64,000 nucleotides of DNA from Carnobacterium maltaromaticum DSM 20342 (GCF_000744945.1 NZ_JQMX01000001.1:1488001-1552000), one strand, 5' to 3'. Positions 8,749-18,790 are shown, counted from the stretch's first letter. Translations and numbers: made by a program. The notes: generated by a model not told the origin, from the letters alone.

Positions 8749-9792
8749 ATGACAAAGAAAAGAATTTCAAGAGGCAAGTTTGAAAAAATGCAACAATTAT
8801 CTAACTCAAATGGCGTGATTGCTGCATTAGCAATTGATCAACGTGGTTCTATGAAAAAAATGATGGAACAAGCTGTGGGTTCAGAAAATTATACTATTGA
8901 AATGGTCTATGAATTCAAAGGGCTCGTTTCACAAGAACTAACTAAATATGTCAGTGCTATTTTGCTTGATGAAGAACTCGGTTTTAAAGGAATATCTGAT
9001 AAAAATGAGCAAGCTGGTTTAATCTTATCTTATGAAAAAACAGGCTATGATGTGCATACACCTGGTCGCTTACCTGAGTTAATTCCTGAAATGTCAGCAC
9101 AACGTTTAATTGCTAAAGGTGCTGATGCAGCGAAAGTTCTAGTCTACTTTAACCCCGATGAAGAGGATGAAATTATTCAAAAAAAATTGGGATTTCTAGA
9201 AAGACTTGGTGATGAAGCTCGGGCTGCTGATATTCCTGTTTTCGTTGAGCCTATCGTTTATGATAATGATATTACCGATGATCACAGTCCTGAGTTTGCA
9301 AAAATCAAACCGAAAAAAGTTATCGATACAATCAAAGAATTAACTAAAGATAAATATCATATCGATGTACTAAAAGTAGAAGTGCCTGTCCTTTTCAAGT
9401 ATGTTGAAGGCTATACAGAAAATGGTGATCCGCAAGTTTATTCTCGAGATGAAGCGTTGGCTTACTTTAAAGAGGCTAGCGATGCAGCAACTCGGCCTTT
9501 TATCTATTTAAGCGCTGGCGTCCCTACCAAAACTTTTCAAACAGAACTAAGATTTGCTAAAGAGGCCGGTGCACAATATAGTGGAATTCTAGGTGGGAGA
9601 GCCACTTGGTTTGATGGGGTTTCAGCATATGCTCAAGGTGGGAAAACCGGTTTAATCCAATGGTTAGATACCACTGGGAAAAATAACGTTGAGACTTTGA
9701 ATCGCATTTTAGCGGATGGTGCTGTTCCCTGGTATGACATCTATGGTGGTTTAGACAACATTGATGTCTTTGATTTAAATGTTGCTGATTAG
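8749..9792 (+). CDS. lacD: Tagatose 1,6-diphosphate aldolase
   Basis: A 347-residue class I aldolase. Landmarks of LacD are present: ALAIDQRGSMKKMM near the N-terminus, ILLDEELG, LSYEKTGYDV, FVEPIVYD, then HIDVLKVEVPV containing the Schiff-base lysine, YIYLSAGV and GILGGRATW. LacD cleaves tagatose 1,6-bisphosphate to dihydroxyacetone phosphate and glyceraldehyde 3-phosphate. The start chosen has GGAGG seven bases upstream. No lacABC or PTS lactose genes surround it, so it is an orphan copy; LacD homologues of this kind can also have regulatory roles, as described for LacD.1 in Streptococcus pyogenes. Confidence 0.88.
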   Translation: MTKKRISRGKFEKMQQLSNSNGVIAALAIDQRGSMKKMMEQAVGSENYTIEMVYEFKGLVSQELTKYVSAILLDEELGFKGISDKNEQAGLILSYEKTGYDVHTPGRLPELIPEMSAQRLIAKGADAAKVLVYFNPDEEDEIIQKKLGFLERLGDEARAADIPVFVEPIVYDNDITDDHSPEFAKIKPKKVIDTIKELTKDKYHIDVLKVEVPVLFKYVEGYTENGDPQVYSRDEALAYFKEASDAATRPFIYLSAGVPTKTFQTELRFAKEAGAQYSGILGGRATWFDGVSAYAQGGKTGLIQWLDTTGKNNVETLNRILADGAVPWYDIYGGLDNIDVFDLNVAD

Positions 9793-9804
9793 CTTAGATG
9801 ATGT

Positions 9805-9840
9805 AAAAGGCGTTCTCAATTTATCTGAGAACGCCTTTTT
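9805..9840. terminator. Bidirectional terminator between lacD and the ABC ATPase gene
   Basis: AAAAGGCGTTCTCA and TGAGAACGCCTTTTT form a 14-bp stem with a short loop, located between convergent genes. Confidence 0.9.
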
Positions 9841-9845
9841 GGTAC

Positions 9846-10505
9846 TTAAATAATAGTTGTGAATTCCTTATTTTTTAATTGGATGCACACGTCGCTTTCA
9901 TTCGCTACTTCTTTTTCATGCGTCACCAAAATAATGCATTTATTTTCTTTATGAGCCAACTCTTGAAATAAATGGATGATATCACGAGAAGTTTCCTCGT
10001 CTAAGTTTCCTGTCGGTTCATCTGCAACAATCAATTCTGTGTCCGTGCACATCGCCCGCACGATTGCAATTCGTTGTTGCTGTCCACCTGAGAGTTTCAT
10101 CACATTTTTATTTGCTAAATCTTCAGATATACCGACCTTTTTCAACATTTTTAGCGCATAAGCTTTTTTATCCGTTTCTTTGGAACGGGTGATTTCCATT
10201 GCTGTTACAATATTTTGTAAAGCAGTCATATAGGGTAATAAATTATAGGCTTGGAAAACAATCGAAACTTTTTGATTGCGAAATTTAGTCAAACCCATTT
10301 TACTAATGGATGTACCTTCATAAAGTATGTCCCCTTCTTTAGGCTTTTCTAATCCTGCTAGTAAAGATAAAAAAGTCGTTTTACCAGATCCACTACTGCC
10401 TAAAATACTGTATAAAACGCCTTTTTCAAACGTTAAATTCACATGTTGATAAAGAGGTATATTCCCTTTATCGTACCAATACCCGACATTTTTTGCTGTT
10501 ATCAT
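9846..10505 (-). CDS. ABC transporter ATP-binding protein (MacB type)
   Basis: A 219-residue ATPase with Walker [11 protein letters not shown]-loop [11 protein letters not shown], signature [15 protein letters not shown], Walker [16 protein letters not shown] and H-loop VTHEKE, all intact. Its gene follows the MacB-like permease gene by 19 bp on the same strand, so they are one operon with the permease first. It is expected to drive mechanotransmission through the permease, as in MacAB/FtsEX-type systems. Confidence 0.92.
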   Translation of the reverse strand: MITAKNVGYWYDKGNIPLYQHVNLTFEKGVLYSILGSSGSGKTTFLSLLAGLEKPKEGDILYEGTSISKMGLTKFRNQKVSIVFQAYNLLPYMTALQNIVTAMEITRSKETDKKAYALKMLKKVGISEDLANKNVMKLSGGQQQRIAIVRAMCTDTELIVADEPTGNLDEETSRDIIHLFQELAHKENKCIILVTHEKEVANESDVCIQLKNKEFTTII

Positions 10506-10524
10506 TTAAACATCCCCTATCTTT

Positions 10525-12045
10525 TTACATTGTCAAAATTTTCTTTGGTTCTAAACGAATAACTCCTATTGATGAAATCATGATGGACAAGAAACAAATT
10601 CCTAATCCAATTCCCCCTAGTTTAACCAAGTCATTTGTTGAAACAGTTACGTTCAGCTCATCTATTTGTTTCGCTGCTGTGGAACTTTCTGCACCAAAAT
10701 TTCTAAATCCGCCCATATTTCCGCCACGTGGTTCACTATTGCCACCACCTGGTCCTGTATTTTCAGTCGTTTCTGTTGTTGTCGCTGTTTGTTGATCTAG
10801 TAATTGTTGGCCAACGATTGTTCCAACATATTTCCCACTAATTCCAGCTACACACATCGCAACTAAGAAAATCATCAAAATCTCAGTGAAAAATTGGGCA
10901 ATTAATTTCCAACGTTTTTCGCCTAAAGAGAGTAAAACGCCCATTTCATACTTGCGTTCACGAATTGTCATCATAATAATTAGTGATAAGATGACAACAC
11001 CAGCTATCGCTACTAATAAAACAACTTTTTTAGCAAAGCTTGAGACATTTTCAATCGGTTTAATCATTTGCTCATAAACGGCTGTATCTGTTTGTAAGCT
11101 ATAGGTCTCAGTATCTAAACCGGTTGCCTCTGCAGCTTTCACAAAACTTTCGACATTTTCTGGATCATCTAAATTAAAGATAACTGAGTCAACCCCATTA
11201 TCATATGTTGCGCCTTTTAAAGTATTGGCAAAGGTGTAAGGGACATAGATTTGATTCGAAGGATTTAAGAAATTAAAATTAGCCGCCATTGCATTGTCAC
11301 TTGTTGTTGTCTCATAAATTCCTTGAATCGTTAGCTCATATGTGACTGTGTCATCTGTTGGATTAGAAATAGTAATTGTATCGCCAACAGCCAGGTCATT
11401 GGCTTCAGCTAAACTTTTTTCGATTAAAACAACATTTTTATTTACGTCCTCTTTAGTCAAGGCTGTTCCAGTTGTCAATGTACTTGTTCCGTCTGTAAAA
11501 GCCGCTAAGTTTTCTGTCGATAGAACACCTTGAACATTTAAATCACCCTGGGCTGCCCCTGGTCCAAAATTTGAGCCTCTTTCGCTCTCACTACCTTCAC
11601 CTCCTGGTCCCCCAGTTGGTTGTTGGGTTTCAGTCGTTGTTTCCGTTGAATCGCTACTTGAAATGGGTTCGAAAGACTCCGCTCCTGCTGAAGTCGTTGA
11701 AATAAAGTTATAACTAGCAACATGATCTAACGCCGCTAATTTAGTGGCAATCGTCAAATCAACAGGCGTTGATTCATAGGAACCAGGAGTTGGTCTTTGA
11801 GTTTCTGTGGTTTCTGAACTACTCGTTTCTTCAGTTGATTTTTTTAATGTATTTTCACGATTGACTCCTAAAGTTACAGAACCTCCCATTGATTTTCTAG
11901 CTTCAGATGTAGCTACATTGGCAGCACTTTGGATTGTTAACCCTGCTAACACAAAAATTAAGATGGCAGAAAAAATGAATAACAATAAAAATGAACGTCC
12001 TTTTTTTACTTTAGTACTTAATAATGCTCGTTTGATAAAATTCAT
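10525..12045 (-). CDS. MacB/FtsX-like ABC permease with low-complexity Pro/Gly/Ser/Thr insertions
   Basis: A 506-residue permease. TM1 is at about residues 18-40, followed by a large extracellular domain and three C-terminal membrane segments. The loop IRERKYEMGVLLSLGEKRWKLIAQFFTEIL between TM2 and TM3 is the family signature. Two extracellular stretches are of low complexity: a Ser/Thr/Glu then Pro/Gly-rich insert at about residues 70-95 and 135-165, and another Gly/Asn/Thr-rich insert between TM3 and TM4 (about 425-455). Such inserts are unlike the canonical MacB and could span the cell wall. Partner ATPase is downstream. Substrate unknown; an antimicrobial peptide or drug efflux or sensing role is conjecture. 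Confidence 0.88.
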   Translation of the reverse strand: MNFIKRALLSTKVKKGRSFLLLFIFSAILIFVLAGLTIQSAANVATSEARKSMGGSVTLGVNRENTLKKSTEETSSSETTETQRPTPGSYESTPVDLTIATKLAALDHVASYNFISTTSAGAESFEPISSSDSTETTTETQQPTGGPGGEGSESERGSNFGPGAAQGDLNVQGVLSTENLAAFTDGTSTLTTGTALTKEDVNKNVVLIEKSLAEANDLAVGDTITISNPTDDTVTYELTIQGIYETTTSDNAMAANFNFLNPSNQIYVPYTFANTLKGATYDNGVDSVIFNLDDPENVESFVKAAEATGLDTETYSLQTDTAVYEQMIKPIENVSSFAKKVVLLVAIAGVVILSLIIMMTIRERKYEMGVLLSLGEKRWKLIAQFFTEILMIFLVAMCVAGISGKYVGTIVGQQLLDQQTATTTETTENTGPGGGNSEPRGGNMGGFRNFGAESSTAAKQIDELNVTVSTNDLVKLGGIGLGICFLSIMISSIGVIRLEPKKILTM

Positions 12046-12142
12046 ACTACTTTCCCCCTGCTTCCTTTCAATATAGAAACACTTTACTTGTGCTCTGCAT
12101 TAGTTATACCTTTCCAAGCTTAAATCAAACTTAAAAAAGTCG

Positions 12143-12180
12143 AAAAAAATAGACAAACAAGTATGACTCGTTTGTCTAAT
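12143..12180 (-). terminator. Terminator after the rRNA methyltransferase gene
   Basis: Read leftward, AGACAAAC pairs with GTTTGTCT across an 11-base loop and is followed by ATTTTTTT. It lies 15 bp past the stop codon of the gene ending at 12195. Confidence 0.7.
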
Positions 12181-12194
12181 CAATCGAAATCTAT

Positions 12195-13373
12195 TTATTT
12201 TTTACGTAAAATCCAGACTTTTAAATAGTCGCCTTCAGGAAAATGAGTATTTATTTTAAAATCATTCGGCAGTTGATACTTTTCAAGCCAATCAAATTGG
12301 CAATTTTTATTTGCAAAAGCTTTCTTAATGAATCCTTCAAATTTCTCCATTGTTACATTGGCTGCATTTGTTGAAGCAACAATTACACCATTTTTATTCG
12401 TTATCTCAATCACTTCTTCTAGTAATTTTGAATAATCTTTTGCCACACTAAAAGTTCGCTTCTTAGATCTGGCAAAACTTGGTGGGTCTATTATAACTGT
12501 GTCAAAAGATAATTCTTTTTTAGATGCATATTTAAAATAATCAAAAACATCCATCACAATAATTTTTTGTGTTTCTGGATCAATTCCATTAACTTCAAAT
12601 TGTTCTTTAGTTTTAGGTAAACTACGATTAGCTAAATCTACACTGGTTGTCTCTAAAGCACCACCCATGGCTGCAGCTACTGAAAAAGCACCTGTATAGC
12701 TGAATGTATTTAAAATGGTTTTACCCACAGCATATTTTTCCCTAATGGCTTCACGAACTTCTCGTTGATCTAGGAAAATTCCAGTCATCAAACCATCATT
12801 CATATAAGTTGCGTATTGGATGCCATTTTCTTGTACCAACAAGGGTTCTGGAGCCTTTTCACCAAATACATGACTCTCATCATTTTGGCCTTTTGTATCA
12901 TATCTAAATTTTTGATAAATACCTTTTATAGCTGGAACTGCTGACTTAAAAGCTTCTATAATCATTTTTTGATGTGTATAAATACCTTCACTGTACCATG
13001 AAAAAACATAGTAATCTGCATAAAAATCAATTGTCAATCCGCCTAAACCGTCTCCTTCACCATTAAAAAAGCGATAAGCCGTCGTATCACCATTGGCTTC
13101 TAAAAATGTCCGGTTGCTTCCAGCTAAATGAAATAACTTTTCAAAAAACTTTTGATTTATTTTTTCTTGAGGATTTAGAGATAAGATCCAACCGTCGCCT
13201 TTATTTTGTTTAGCTAAATAGGCACTAGCAACAAATTTCTTTTGTTGGTCAATTAGTTCAACCAAGGTACCTTCTGTAACACTTGGTTCTTTAACAAAAT
13301 CACCCTTCACAAGCAGTGGATAGCCACTTTTAATTTTATTTGTTGCTTGCATTTTCACCATTATTTTTTCCAT
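12195..13373 (-). CDS. Class I SAM-dependent rRNA cytosine-C5 methyltransferase, RlmI/YwbD-like
   Basis: A 392-residue protein with an N-terminal PUA-like RNA-binding region (residues about 8-75, KSGYPLLVKGD), a connecting domain with RFFNGEGDGLGGLTIDFYADY, and a C-terminal Rossmann methyltransferase with NTFSYTGAFSVAAAMGGA (SAM motif I), SVDLANRSL (motif II) and VIIDPPSFARSKK (motif IV, DPPSF). E. coli RlmI methylates C1962 of 23S rRNA; the exact target here is inference. It follows the MFS gene by 36 bp and is probably co-transcribed. Confidence 0.87.
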   Translation of the reverse strand: MEKIMVKMQATNKIKSGYPLLVKGDFVKEPSVTEGTLVELIDQQKKFVASAYLAKQNKGDGWILSLNPQEKINQKFFEKLFHLAGSNRTFLEANGDTTAYRFFNGEGDGLGGLTIDFYADYYVFSWYSEGIYTHQKMIIEAFKSAVPAIKGIYQKFRYDTKGQNDESHVFGEKAPEPLLVQENGIQYATYMNDGLMTGIFLDQREVREAIREKYAVGKTILNTFSYTGAFSVAAAMGGALETTSVDLANRSLPKTKEQFEVNGIDPETQKIIVMDVFDYFKYASKKELSFDTVIIDPPSFARSKKRTFSVAKDYSKLLEEVIEITNKNGVIVASTNAANVTMEKFEGFIKKAFANKNCQFDWLEKYQLPNDFKINTHFPEGDYLKVWILRKK

Positions 13374-13408
13374 TTTACCTAAAACCCCTTTATCTCTCTT
13401 TACTCAAA

Positions 13409-14617
13409 TTACTTATTTGATTGAATTTTTTTAATATTTTTAGTATTACGCTGTACTAAAAAGAAATTACTTATAATAAATAGCGGTGTAATTAAAAAGA
13501 CTCCACTAAATCCTAAACTAGCTGAAATAACCGATCCGAGCAGCGGACCCATCACATTTCCCATTGCTTGAAATGATTGATTATAACTAAAAATCCTACC
13601 AGCCACAGCATGTGGGGTATTTTTTGTTAGAATAGCTTGAACTGCTGGAATTAAAGCTGCATCTGATACCCCTAACAAGAACCGTAAAACAGCTAATTGC
13701 CAAACTTGGGTCACAAAAGCCATCGGAATTAAAATAATGACTGAAAATAGTAACCCAGCTTTCAACACTCGTTCACTTCCGATTCGATCACCAAGCGCAC
13801 CTAAACGAGGTGCTGCCAGTAAGGTGGCAATTCCTGGAACAGATGCAACAATGCCACTAATAAAGGCTACATTGGAGGATTCACCGGCTAATTGTTTCAC
13901 ATATAAACTTAAAATCGGACTGATTGAATTAGCGGCAACTTGAATCATCATTGTTGTAACGAACATGCCAATAATGACTCGTGGAAATTTCAACTCTGCT
14001 AAAACGGCTTTACCAGATAACTCGTCTTCTTTTAAAACAGGTTCAAAATTTTCTTTTACAAAGAACAAGCACAATAAGAAAACTAAAAATAATAAAAAGC
14101 CAGTAATAAAAAAAGTAATTCGAAAACCAAAAAATTCAGCAATCGTTCCACCAGCTAGTGGTCCCATTAATGTTCCTGTCACACTTCCAGTTGTAAGTGT
14201 CCCTAATGTTGCACCACTTTTTTCCCTTGGTACTTGAGTGGCAATCAAAGCTGTCGCATTAGAAATAAAACCTGAAAAAAAACCTTGTAACAAACGCAAT
14301 CCGATTAATTGATAGACATTTTGGACCGTACCCATTAAGGCAATCACAATTGCCATTCCAAGTGCTGTTCGTAAAAGCATGAGCTTTCGCCCTTTTCGAT
14401 CTGCTAGTTTCCCCCAAAAAGGCGCTACTATTGCCGTCACAAAAAAAGTTGAACTAAAAGTAATTCCGCTCCACATACTCACTTCTTTAGATGTAAAATC
14501 ACCTAAAGTATCAATATAAAGAGCCATAAAAGGCATGACTAAACTGAATCCAACTCCAGCTAAAAAACAACCAAACCACAAAATTTTAAGGTTCACTTGC
14601 CAGATTTCTCTTTTCAT
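13409..14617 (-). CDS. MFS drug:H+ antiporter-like transporter (DHA1 family)
   Basis: A 402-residue transporter with 12 predicted membrane helices. The motif A loop is GKLADRKGRKLMLL between helices 2 and 3, and motif C-like GSVTGTLMGPLAGGTIAEFFG is in helix 5, which marks antiporters of the DHA1 group (PmrA/NorA-like). Start at the ATG at 14615-14617 with GAGTGG eight bases upstream; a GTG four codons before lies inside that site. Likely exports hydrophobic drugs or metabolites; substrate not determined. Same operon direction as the rRNA methyltransferase. Confidence 0.87.
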   Translation of the reverse strand: MKREIWQVNLKILWFGCFLAGVGFSLVMPFMALYIDTLGDFTSKEVSMWSGITFSSTFFVTAIVAPFWGKLADRKGRKLMLLRTALGMAIVIALMGTVQNVYQLIGLRLLQGFFSGFISNATALIATQVPREKSGATLGTLTTGSVTGTLMGPLAGGTIAEFFGFRITFFITGFLLFLVFLLCLFFVKENFEPVLKEDELSGKAVLAELKFPRVIIGMFVTTMMIQVAANSISPILSLYVKQLAGESSNVAFISGIVASVPGIATLLAAPRLGALGDRIGSERVLKAGLLFSVIILIPMAFVTQVWQLAVLRFLLGVSDAALIPAVQAILTKNTPHAVAGRIFSYNQSFQAMGNVMGPLLGSVISASLGFSGVFLITPLFIISNFFLVQRNTKNIKKIQSNK

Positions 14618-14720
14618 CGATGCATCCACTCTTTTCTGATTCCTTTGTTTCCTATTATAGCACAGCTTTTAGAAAAAATTAAAAGTGGTTATTTTCTCAA
14701 AAAAAAAACGAAAAAAACAG

Positions 14721-15371
14721 TCAGACTGCCTCTTTTCGTCTTTTTTGTTTGGAAAATAATTTTTTTAGCAAGAAATAAACTTCATATAATACAAAACCGA
14801 TTAGCGCTCCTGTGGTATTGAACATTACATCATCTACATCTGCGATACCTGTCCTAAATAAGAACTGCATTGTTTCAATAGCAATTGAACAAAATAAACC
14901 GATAAAAAATGTGCGTAAAAACGGATGATTATTTTGTGAAAGATAAGCCACACAGAAACCTAACGGAATAAACCAAAAGATATTTCCATATAAATTATAG
15001 TAAAAATCAAACAAAGATGTTCCTTGTGTTAGTTTAAATGTTTCGGTAAATGGTTGCCAATTCACTTCACTTAAGGGGCGTAGTTCAATATAGACATTTG
15101 TAATACTATATTCCCCACGAAACACAGTTAGTTGAAATAACAAAATTACATAGAACACGAAAAACTGAACAACAAATTCTCTTGCAACTCTGATTTTAGT
15201 TCCCTTCAGATGTTTGTATAGTAGGTAAATACCTCTAATTAAAAGCCAGACTAAAAAATAACGAAGTGTACGATCAACACTATAGAAAATAAGTTTAATT
15301 AAAGGAAAGTGATTAATAGTGTCCCCAAAATTTGACTCTGTAAACTCATATAAATTTTGTAAAAAAAACAT
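14721..15371 (-). CDS. VanZ-like family membrane protein
   Basis: A 216-residue membrane protein with five hydrophobic segments. The VanZ-like domain is marked by LRPLSEVNWQPF, the GNIFWFIPLGFCVAYL motif, AIETMQFLFRTGIADVDDVMFNTTGALIGF at the C-terminal side. VanZ confers low-level teicoplanin resistance in Tn1546 but most chromosomal homologues have no known function. Start at the ATG with AAGGAGG ten bases upstream; an ATG 11 codons earlier places that ribosome binding site inside the gene. It is divergent from ltaS. Confidence 0.82.
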   Translation of the reverse strand: MFFLQNLYEFTESNFGDTINHFPLIKLIFYSVDRTLRYFLVWLLIRGIYLLYKHLKGTKIRVAREFVVQFFVFYVILLFQLTVFRGEYSITNVYIELRPLSEVNWQPFTETFKLTQGTSLFDFYYNLYGNIFWFIPLGFCVAYLSQNNHPFLRTFFIGLFCSIAIETMQFLFRTGIADVDDVMFNTTGALIGFVLYEVYFLLKKLFSKQKRRKEAV

Positions 15372-15525
15372 ATTTTTGGGAACCTCCTTCTTTTTTGTTA
15401 CCACTATTATAACTGAATTTGATAAAAAAAGATAAAAATGAAGGTTAAGATTTCTTTAAAATGAAAACACCCTTTAAAAAGCTTTTAAAACAGCCTTTCA
15501 TTCTCTTGTTAATCAGATAGAAAAA

Positions 15526-15554
15526 TTGACTTTCTCTGGTCAAAAAGGTAAAAT
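15526..15554 (+). promoter_or_regulatory. Promoter of ltaS (sigma-A type)
   Basis: TTGACT, 17 bases, TAAAAT. It lies about 110 bp upstream of the ltaS start, leaving a moderately long leader. A second TTGACA at 15573-15578 could be an alternative -35. Confidence 0.7.
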
Positions 15555-15667
15555 ATAAAGTGATATATTTATTGACAGTTAGAAAGAAGACGTGACTATT
15601 TAGACATGGAACTTCTTTTTTTAATGTAACCTACAAACTTGTCTACTTTCTAAGGAGGACGCTAGAA

Positions 15668-17842
15668 TTGAAATTGATAAAGAAAACACAAGCTATACTG
15701 AATACAAGATTAGGATTTTTCACACTCGCTGTTTTACTATTTTGGGCTAAAACTTATTATAGCTATCAAACAGCCTTCTCATTAGGGGTGACTGGACCCT
15801 TACAACAATTTATTTTGTTCATTAATCCAGTTGCAACCACATTGTTCATTTTTTCAATTGCGTTGTATTTTAAAAAACCACGTCGGGCCTATATTGCACT
15901 GTTTGTTTTGTACTTATTAGCAACAGCCTTACTTTACTCAAACGTAATTTACTATCGTGAGTTTACAGACTTTTTAACTGTAAATACCATGTTAGGGGCT
16001 AAAAGTGTTGCTGGTGGCTTAAATACAAGTGCTTTTGCCTTAACTTCATTTGCTGATATTTTTTACATCTTAGATTTTATTATCTTATTAGGATTACTTT
16101 TATCTAAACAAGTGAAAATGGACCCTCGCCCATTCAAAAAACGCTATGCATTTGCTATGACAGTTTTATCTGTTGCTATTTTTGGAGCAAATCTTAGCAT
16201 TGCTGAAAGCAATCGTCCACAACTATTAACTCGTACTTTTGACCGTAACTATATTGTCAAATATCTAGGTTTAAATGTCTTTACTGTTTATGACGGAATC
16301 AAAACCGCTCAAGCCAATCAGGTGAAAGCAAATGCTGATAGTTCAGATATGGATGAAGTTATCTCATATCTAAATGAACATCGCGCAGCTGCTAACCCCG
16401 CTACTTTTGGTTCAGCAAAAGGAAAAAATGTAATTTATATCCATTTAGAGAGTTTCCAACAATTTTTAATTGATTATAAATTAAAAGATGAAAATGGTGT
16501 TGAACATGAAGTTACACCTTTCTTAAACAGCTTATACCATGATCAAAGTACTACATCTTACGAGAACTTTTTCCATCAAGTTGGACAAGGTAAAACGAGT
16601 GATGCAGAAACACTATTAGAAAATTCATTATTTGGATTGCCACAAGGTTCAGCATTTACTCAAGCTGGTTCAAGTAATGTGTTCCAAGCTGCTCCACAAA
16701 TTTTACGTGATAACGGCAACTATACAAGTGCTGTTTTCCATGGAAATGTCGGCTCTTTCTGGAATCGTGATAACACATACAAATCTTTTGGATTTAATTA
16801 CTTCTTTGATGCAAGTTATTATGATGTTTCTGATGGGAACACATTGGAGTATGGATTAAAAGATAAATTATTATTCCAAGAATCTACTCAGTATTTAGAA
16901 CAGTTGCCGCAACCTTTCTATGCTAAATTCTTAACTGTAACGAATCATTTCCCGTATCCACTAGATGATGATAATGTTGAGTTTCCAAGAGCAACTACGG
17001 GTGATAGCACTATTGATGGCTATTTTGCCACTGCTCATTATTTAGATCAATCCGTTAAAGAATTCTTTGATTATTTAAAAGCTTCAGGCTTATATGATAA
17101 TTCAATGATTGTCCTTTACGGAGATCATTATGGTATTTCTAATTCAAGAAATCCTTCATTAGCACCCCTACTTGGGAAAACTTCTGAAGAATGGACAGAT
17201 TACGACAATGCCTTAGTCCAACGTGTACCATTTATGTACCATATCCCTGGTCAAACCAACGGTGGTATTAAAAGTGAATTTGGTGGACAAATTGATGTCT
17301 TGCCTACCCTATTACATTTATTAGGTGTTGATACGACAAATGAAGATGGATTTATCCAGTTTGGGACAGATTTAACTTCTCCTGAACACGATCAAACTGT
17401 CGCTTTCCGTAACGGAAGCTTTGTTACACCAAAATATACGGTTATGGGAACTAAAATTTACGATACTAAAACAGGAGCTTTAATCACTGATCCTAGCGAA
17501 GAAGTTTTAGCTGAAGTTGAAGTATTACGAACTGGAGTCGAAAAACAATTAAATCTCTCAGATAGTATTATCAATAGTGATTTATTACGTTATTACACCC
17601 CTGCTAACTTCACTCCTGTTGATCCAACTGTCTTTAATTATAAAAATCAAGTTGATCAATTGAAAGAAGCTGCTAAAAAACTTGGCGATGAAAATACTAG
17701 CTTAATCAATCAAAAAGATGGACAATCTACTGTTGAACTTTATAAAACAGATGCTCCTGAATTAATGACCGATGCTGAAAAAGCAGCTAAAGCTGCTGCA
17801 GATTCCGCTGCAGAAGCTGCAAAGGAAGACGCTACAAAATAA
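15668..17842 (+). CDS. ltaS: Lipoteichoic acid synthase LtaS
   Basis: A 724-residue polyglycerolphosphate synthase: five N-terminal membrane helices (to about residue 180), then an extracellular sulfatase-fold domain. Visible catalytic features are the metal-binding Glu261 in HLESFQQF, the nucleophilic Thr310 in GKTSDAE, GSFWNRD, VTNHFPY and the metal-binding GDHYG motif. It transfers glycerol phosphate from phosphatidylglycerol to the growing lipoteichoic acid chain. Initiation is at TTG (15668) with AAGGAGG nine bases upstream; no ATG fits. The last 25 residues are an Ala/Lys/Glu-rich low-complexity tail beyond the domain. Own promoter and terminator. Confidence 0.95.
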   Translation: MKLIKKTQAILNTRLGFFTLAVLLFWAKTYYSYQTAFSLGVTGPLQQFILFINPVATTLFIFSIALYFKKPRRAYIALFVLYLLATALLYSNVIYYREFTDFLTVNTMLGAKSVAGGLNTSAFALTSFADIFYILDFIILLGLLLSKQVKMDPRPFKKRYAFAMTVLSVAIFGANLSIAESNRPQLLTRTFDRNYIVKYLGLNVFTVYDGIKTAQANQVKANADSSDMDEVISYLNEHRAAANPATFGSAKGKNVIYIHLESFQQFLIDYKLKDENGVEHEVTPFLNSLYHDQSTTSYENFFHQVGQGKTSDAETLLENSLFGLPQGSAFTQAGSSNVFQAAPQILRDNGNYTSAVFHGNVGSFWNRDNTYKSFGFNYFFDASYYDVSDGNTLEYGLKDKLLFQESTQYLEQLPQPFYAKFLTVTNHFPYPLDDDNVEFPRATTGDSTIDGYFATAHYLDQSVKEFFDYLKASGLYDNSMIVLYGDHYGISNSRNPSLAPLLGKTSEEWTDYDNALVQRVPFMYHIPGQTNGGIKSEFGGQIDVLPTLLHLLGVDTTNEDGFIQFGTDLTSPEHDQTVAFRNGSFVTPKYTVMGTKIYDTKTGALITDPSEEVLAEVEVLRTGVEKQLNLSDSIINSDLLRYYTPANFTPVDPTVFNYKNQVDQLKEAAKKLGDENTSLINQKDGQSTVELYKTDAPELMTDAEKAAKAAADSAAEAAKEDATK

Positions 17843-17848
17843 CTAGTT

Positions 17849-17898
17849 TAAAAGAAGGTAAACGGGTTGATACATTACCTGGTTTACCTTCTTTTTTT
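17849..17898 (+). terminator. Terminator after ltaS
   Basis: AAAAGAAGGTAAAC pairs with GTTTACCTTCTTTTTTT across an 18-base loop, seven bases past the stop codon. Confidence 0.85.
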
Positions 17899-18010
17899 GT
17901 CTTTTATTTTTCTTAAATAAATGCTAAAAATGCATTAACTGTTCACACTTTTTTCATACTCTTTTATTATACTTAGATAATAGACTAACAATGAGGGAGG
18001 AATATACACA

Positions 18011-18778
18011 ATGACTATTTTCGAACGGGCTGTTTTACGTATTCGACATACGCCTATGAGAAGCATTCTTGTTTTCTTTCTGTATGTTGCGTTCAGTTTA
18101 ATTTTAGTTTTCTTATTCTCAATGTTAACTCAACTTAATTTTTCTTTAGATACTATAAATGAAACCTTAAATTTAAAGCAAAGCGATTTAACAATTAATA
18201 CAGATTTTTTTCAGTCATTAGCTGAAACAATTAAGCATAAACAAGATATAGTCGGCCAACTCCTTTTATTTACCATTGTATTTGGTGCAATTGGCTTTAC
18301 TGCTCTCCATGGACTATTACTTTTCTTTAGAAGAAAAGAGCTTTTAAATTTTCGTTTAATTGGCGAAAAGAAAAGAAAAATCTTTTTTCAACTCGTGCTA
18401 GAAAATCTAATTTTATTAAATGTTTTTTTATTGTTTTTATTTGTTACAAGCGTCTTTTTCCGGCAACCTGTGGCACAACAACTCAATCAAATTGAGCAAA
18501 ATTTTGTTGGAAAGACTGAAAAACATTTCCTTATTCAAACGAATTCAACTATTATATCTGCTACGCAGGATGATAAATTACCAAGTGAGAATCCGCAACC
18601 CTATAAAGAAGGTGTCTCAAAGTTTAATACAGTCACCTTAACAGATGCTAACCAAACTATTGGAACAAACCCTCAGAGGTTCGTTCAGTTTGCCTTAGGA
18701 ATGAATTTATTCACACTATTGTGTATGTCACCAGCAGCCTTATGGTTTCTTAATCGAAATACTTTGAAATACGGATGA
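18011..18778 (+). CDS. Compact FtsX-fold permease paired with a degenerate ABC ATPase
   Basis: A 255-residue membrane protein with four predicted helices: TM1 about 17-40, TM2 about 82-106, TM3 about 128-150, TM4 about 225-246. Between TM2 and TM3 lies FFRRKELLNFRLIGEKKRKIFFQ, matching the cytoplasmic RxKExxxxRxIGxxxxxI loop of FtsX/MacB permeases. The second extracellular loop (about 151-224) is larger than the first (41-81), the reverse of FtsX. Ribosome binding site GAGGGAGG. The next gene encodes an ATPase-shaped protein with no catalytic residues, and no intact ATPase is adjacent. Standard permease annotation would miss this; the role (sensing or regulating a neighbouring envelope enzyme such as LtaS) is conjecture. 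Confidence 0.75.
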   Translation: MTIFERAVLRIRHTPMRSILVFFLYVAFSLILVFLFSMLTQLNFSLDTINETLNLKQSDLTINTDFFQSLAETIKHKQDIVGQLLLFTIVFGAIGFTALHGLLLFFRRKELLNFRLIGEKKRKIFFQLVLENLILLNVFLLFLFVTSVFFRQPVAQQLNQIEQNFVGKTEKHFLIQTNSTIISATQDDKLPSENPQPYKEGVSKFNTVTLTDANQTIGTNPQRFVQFALGMNLFTLLCMSPAALWFLNRNTLKYG

Positions 18779-18790
18779 CCATGCATACTT

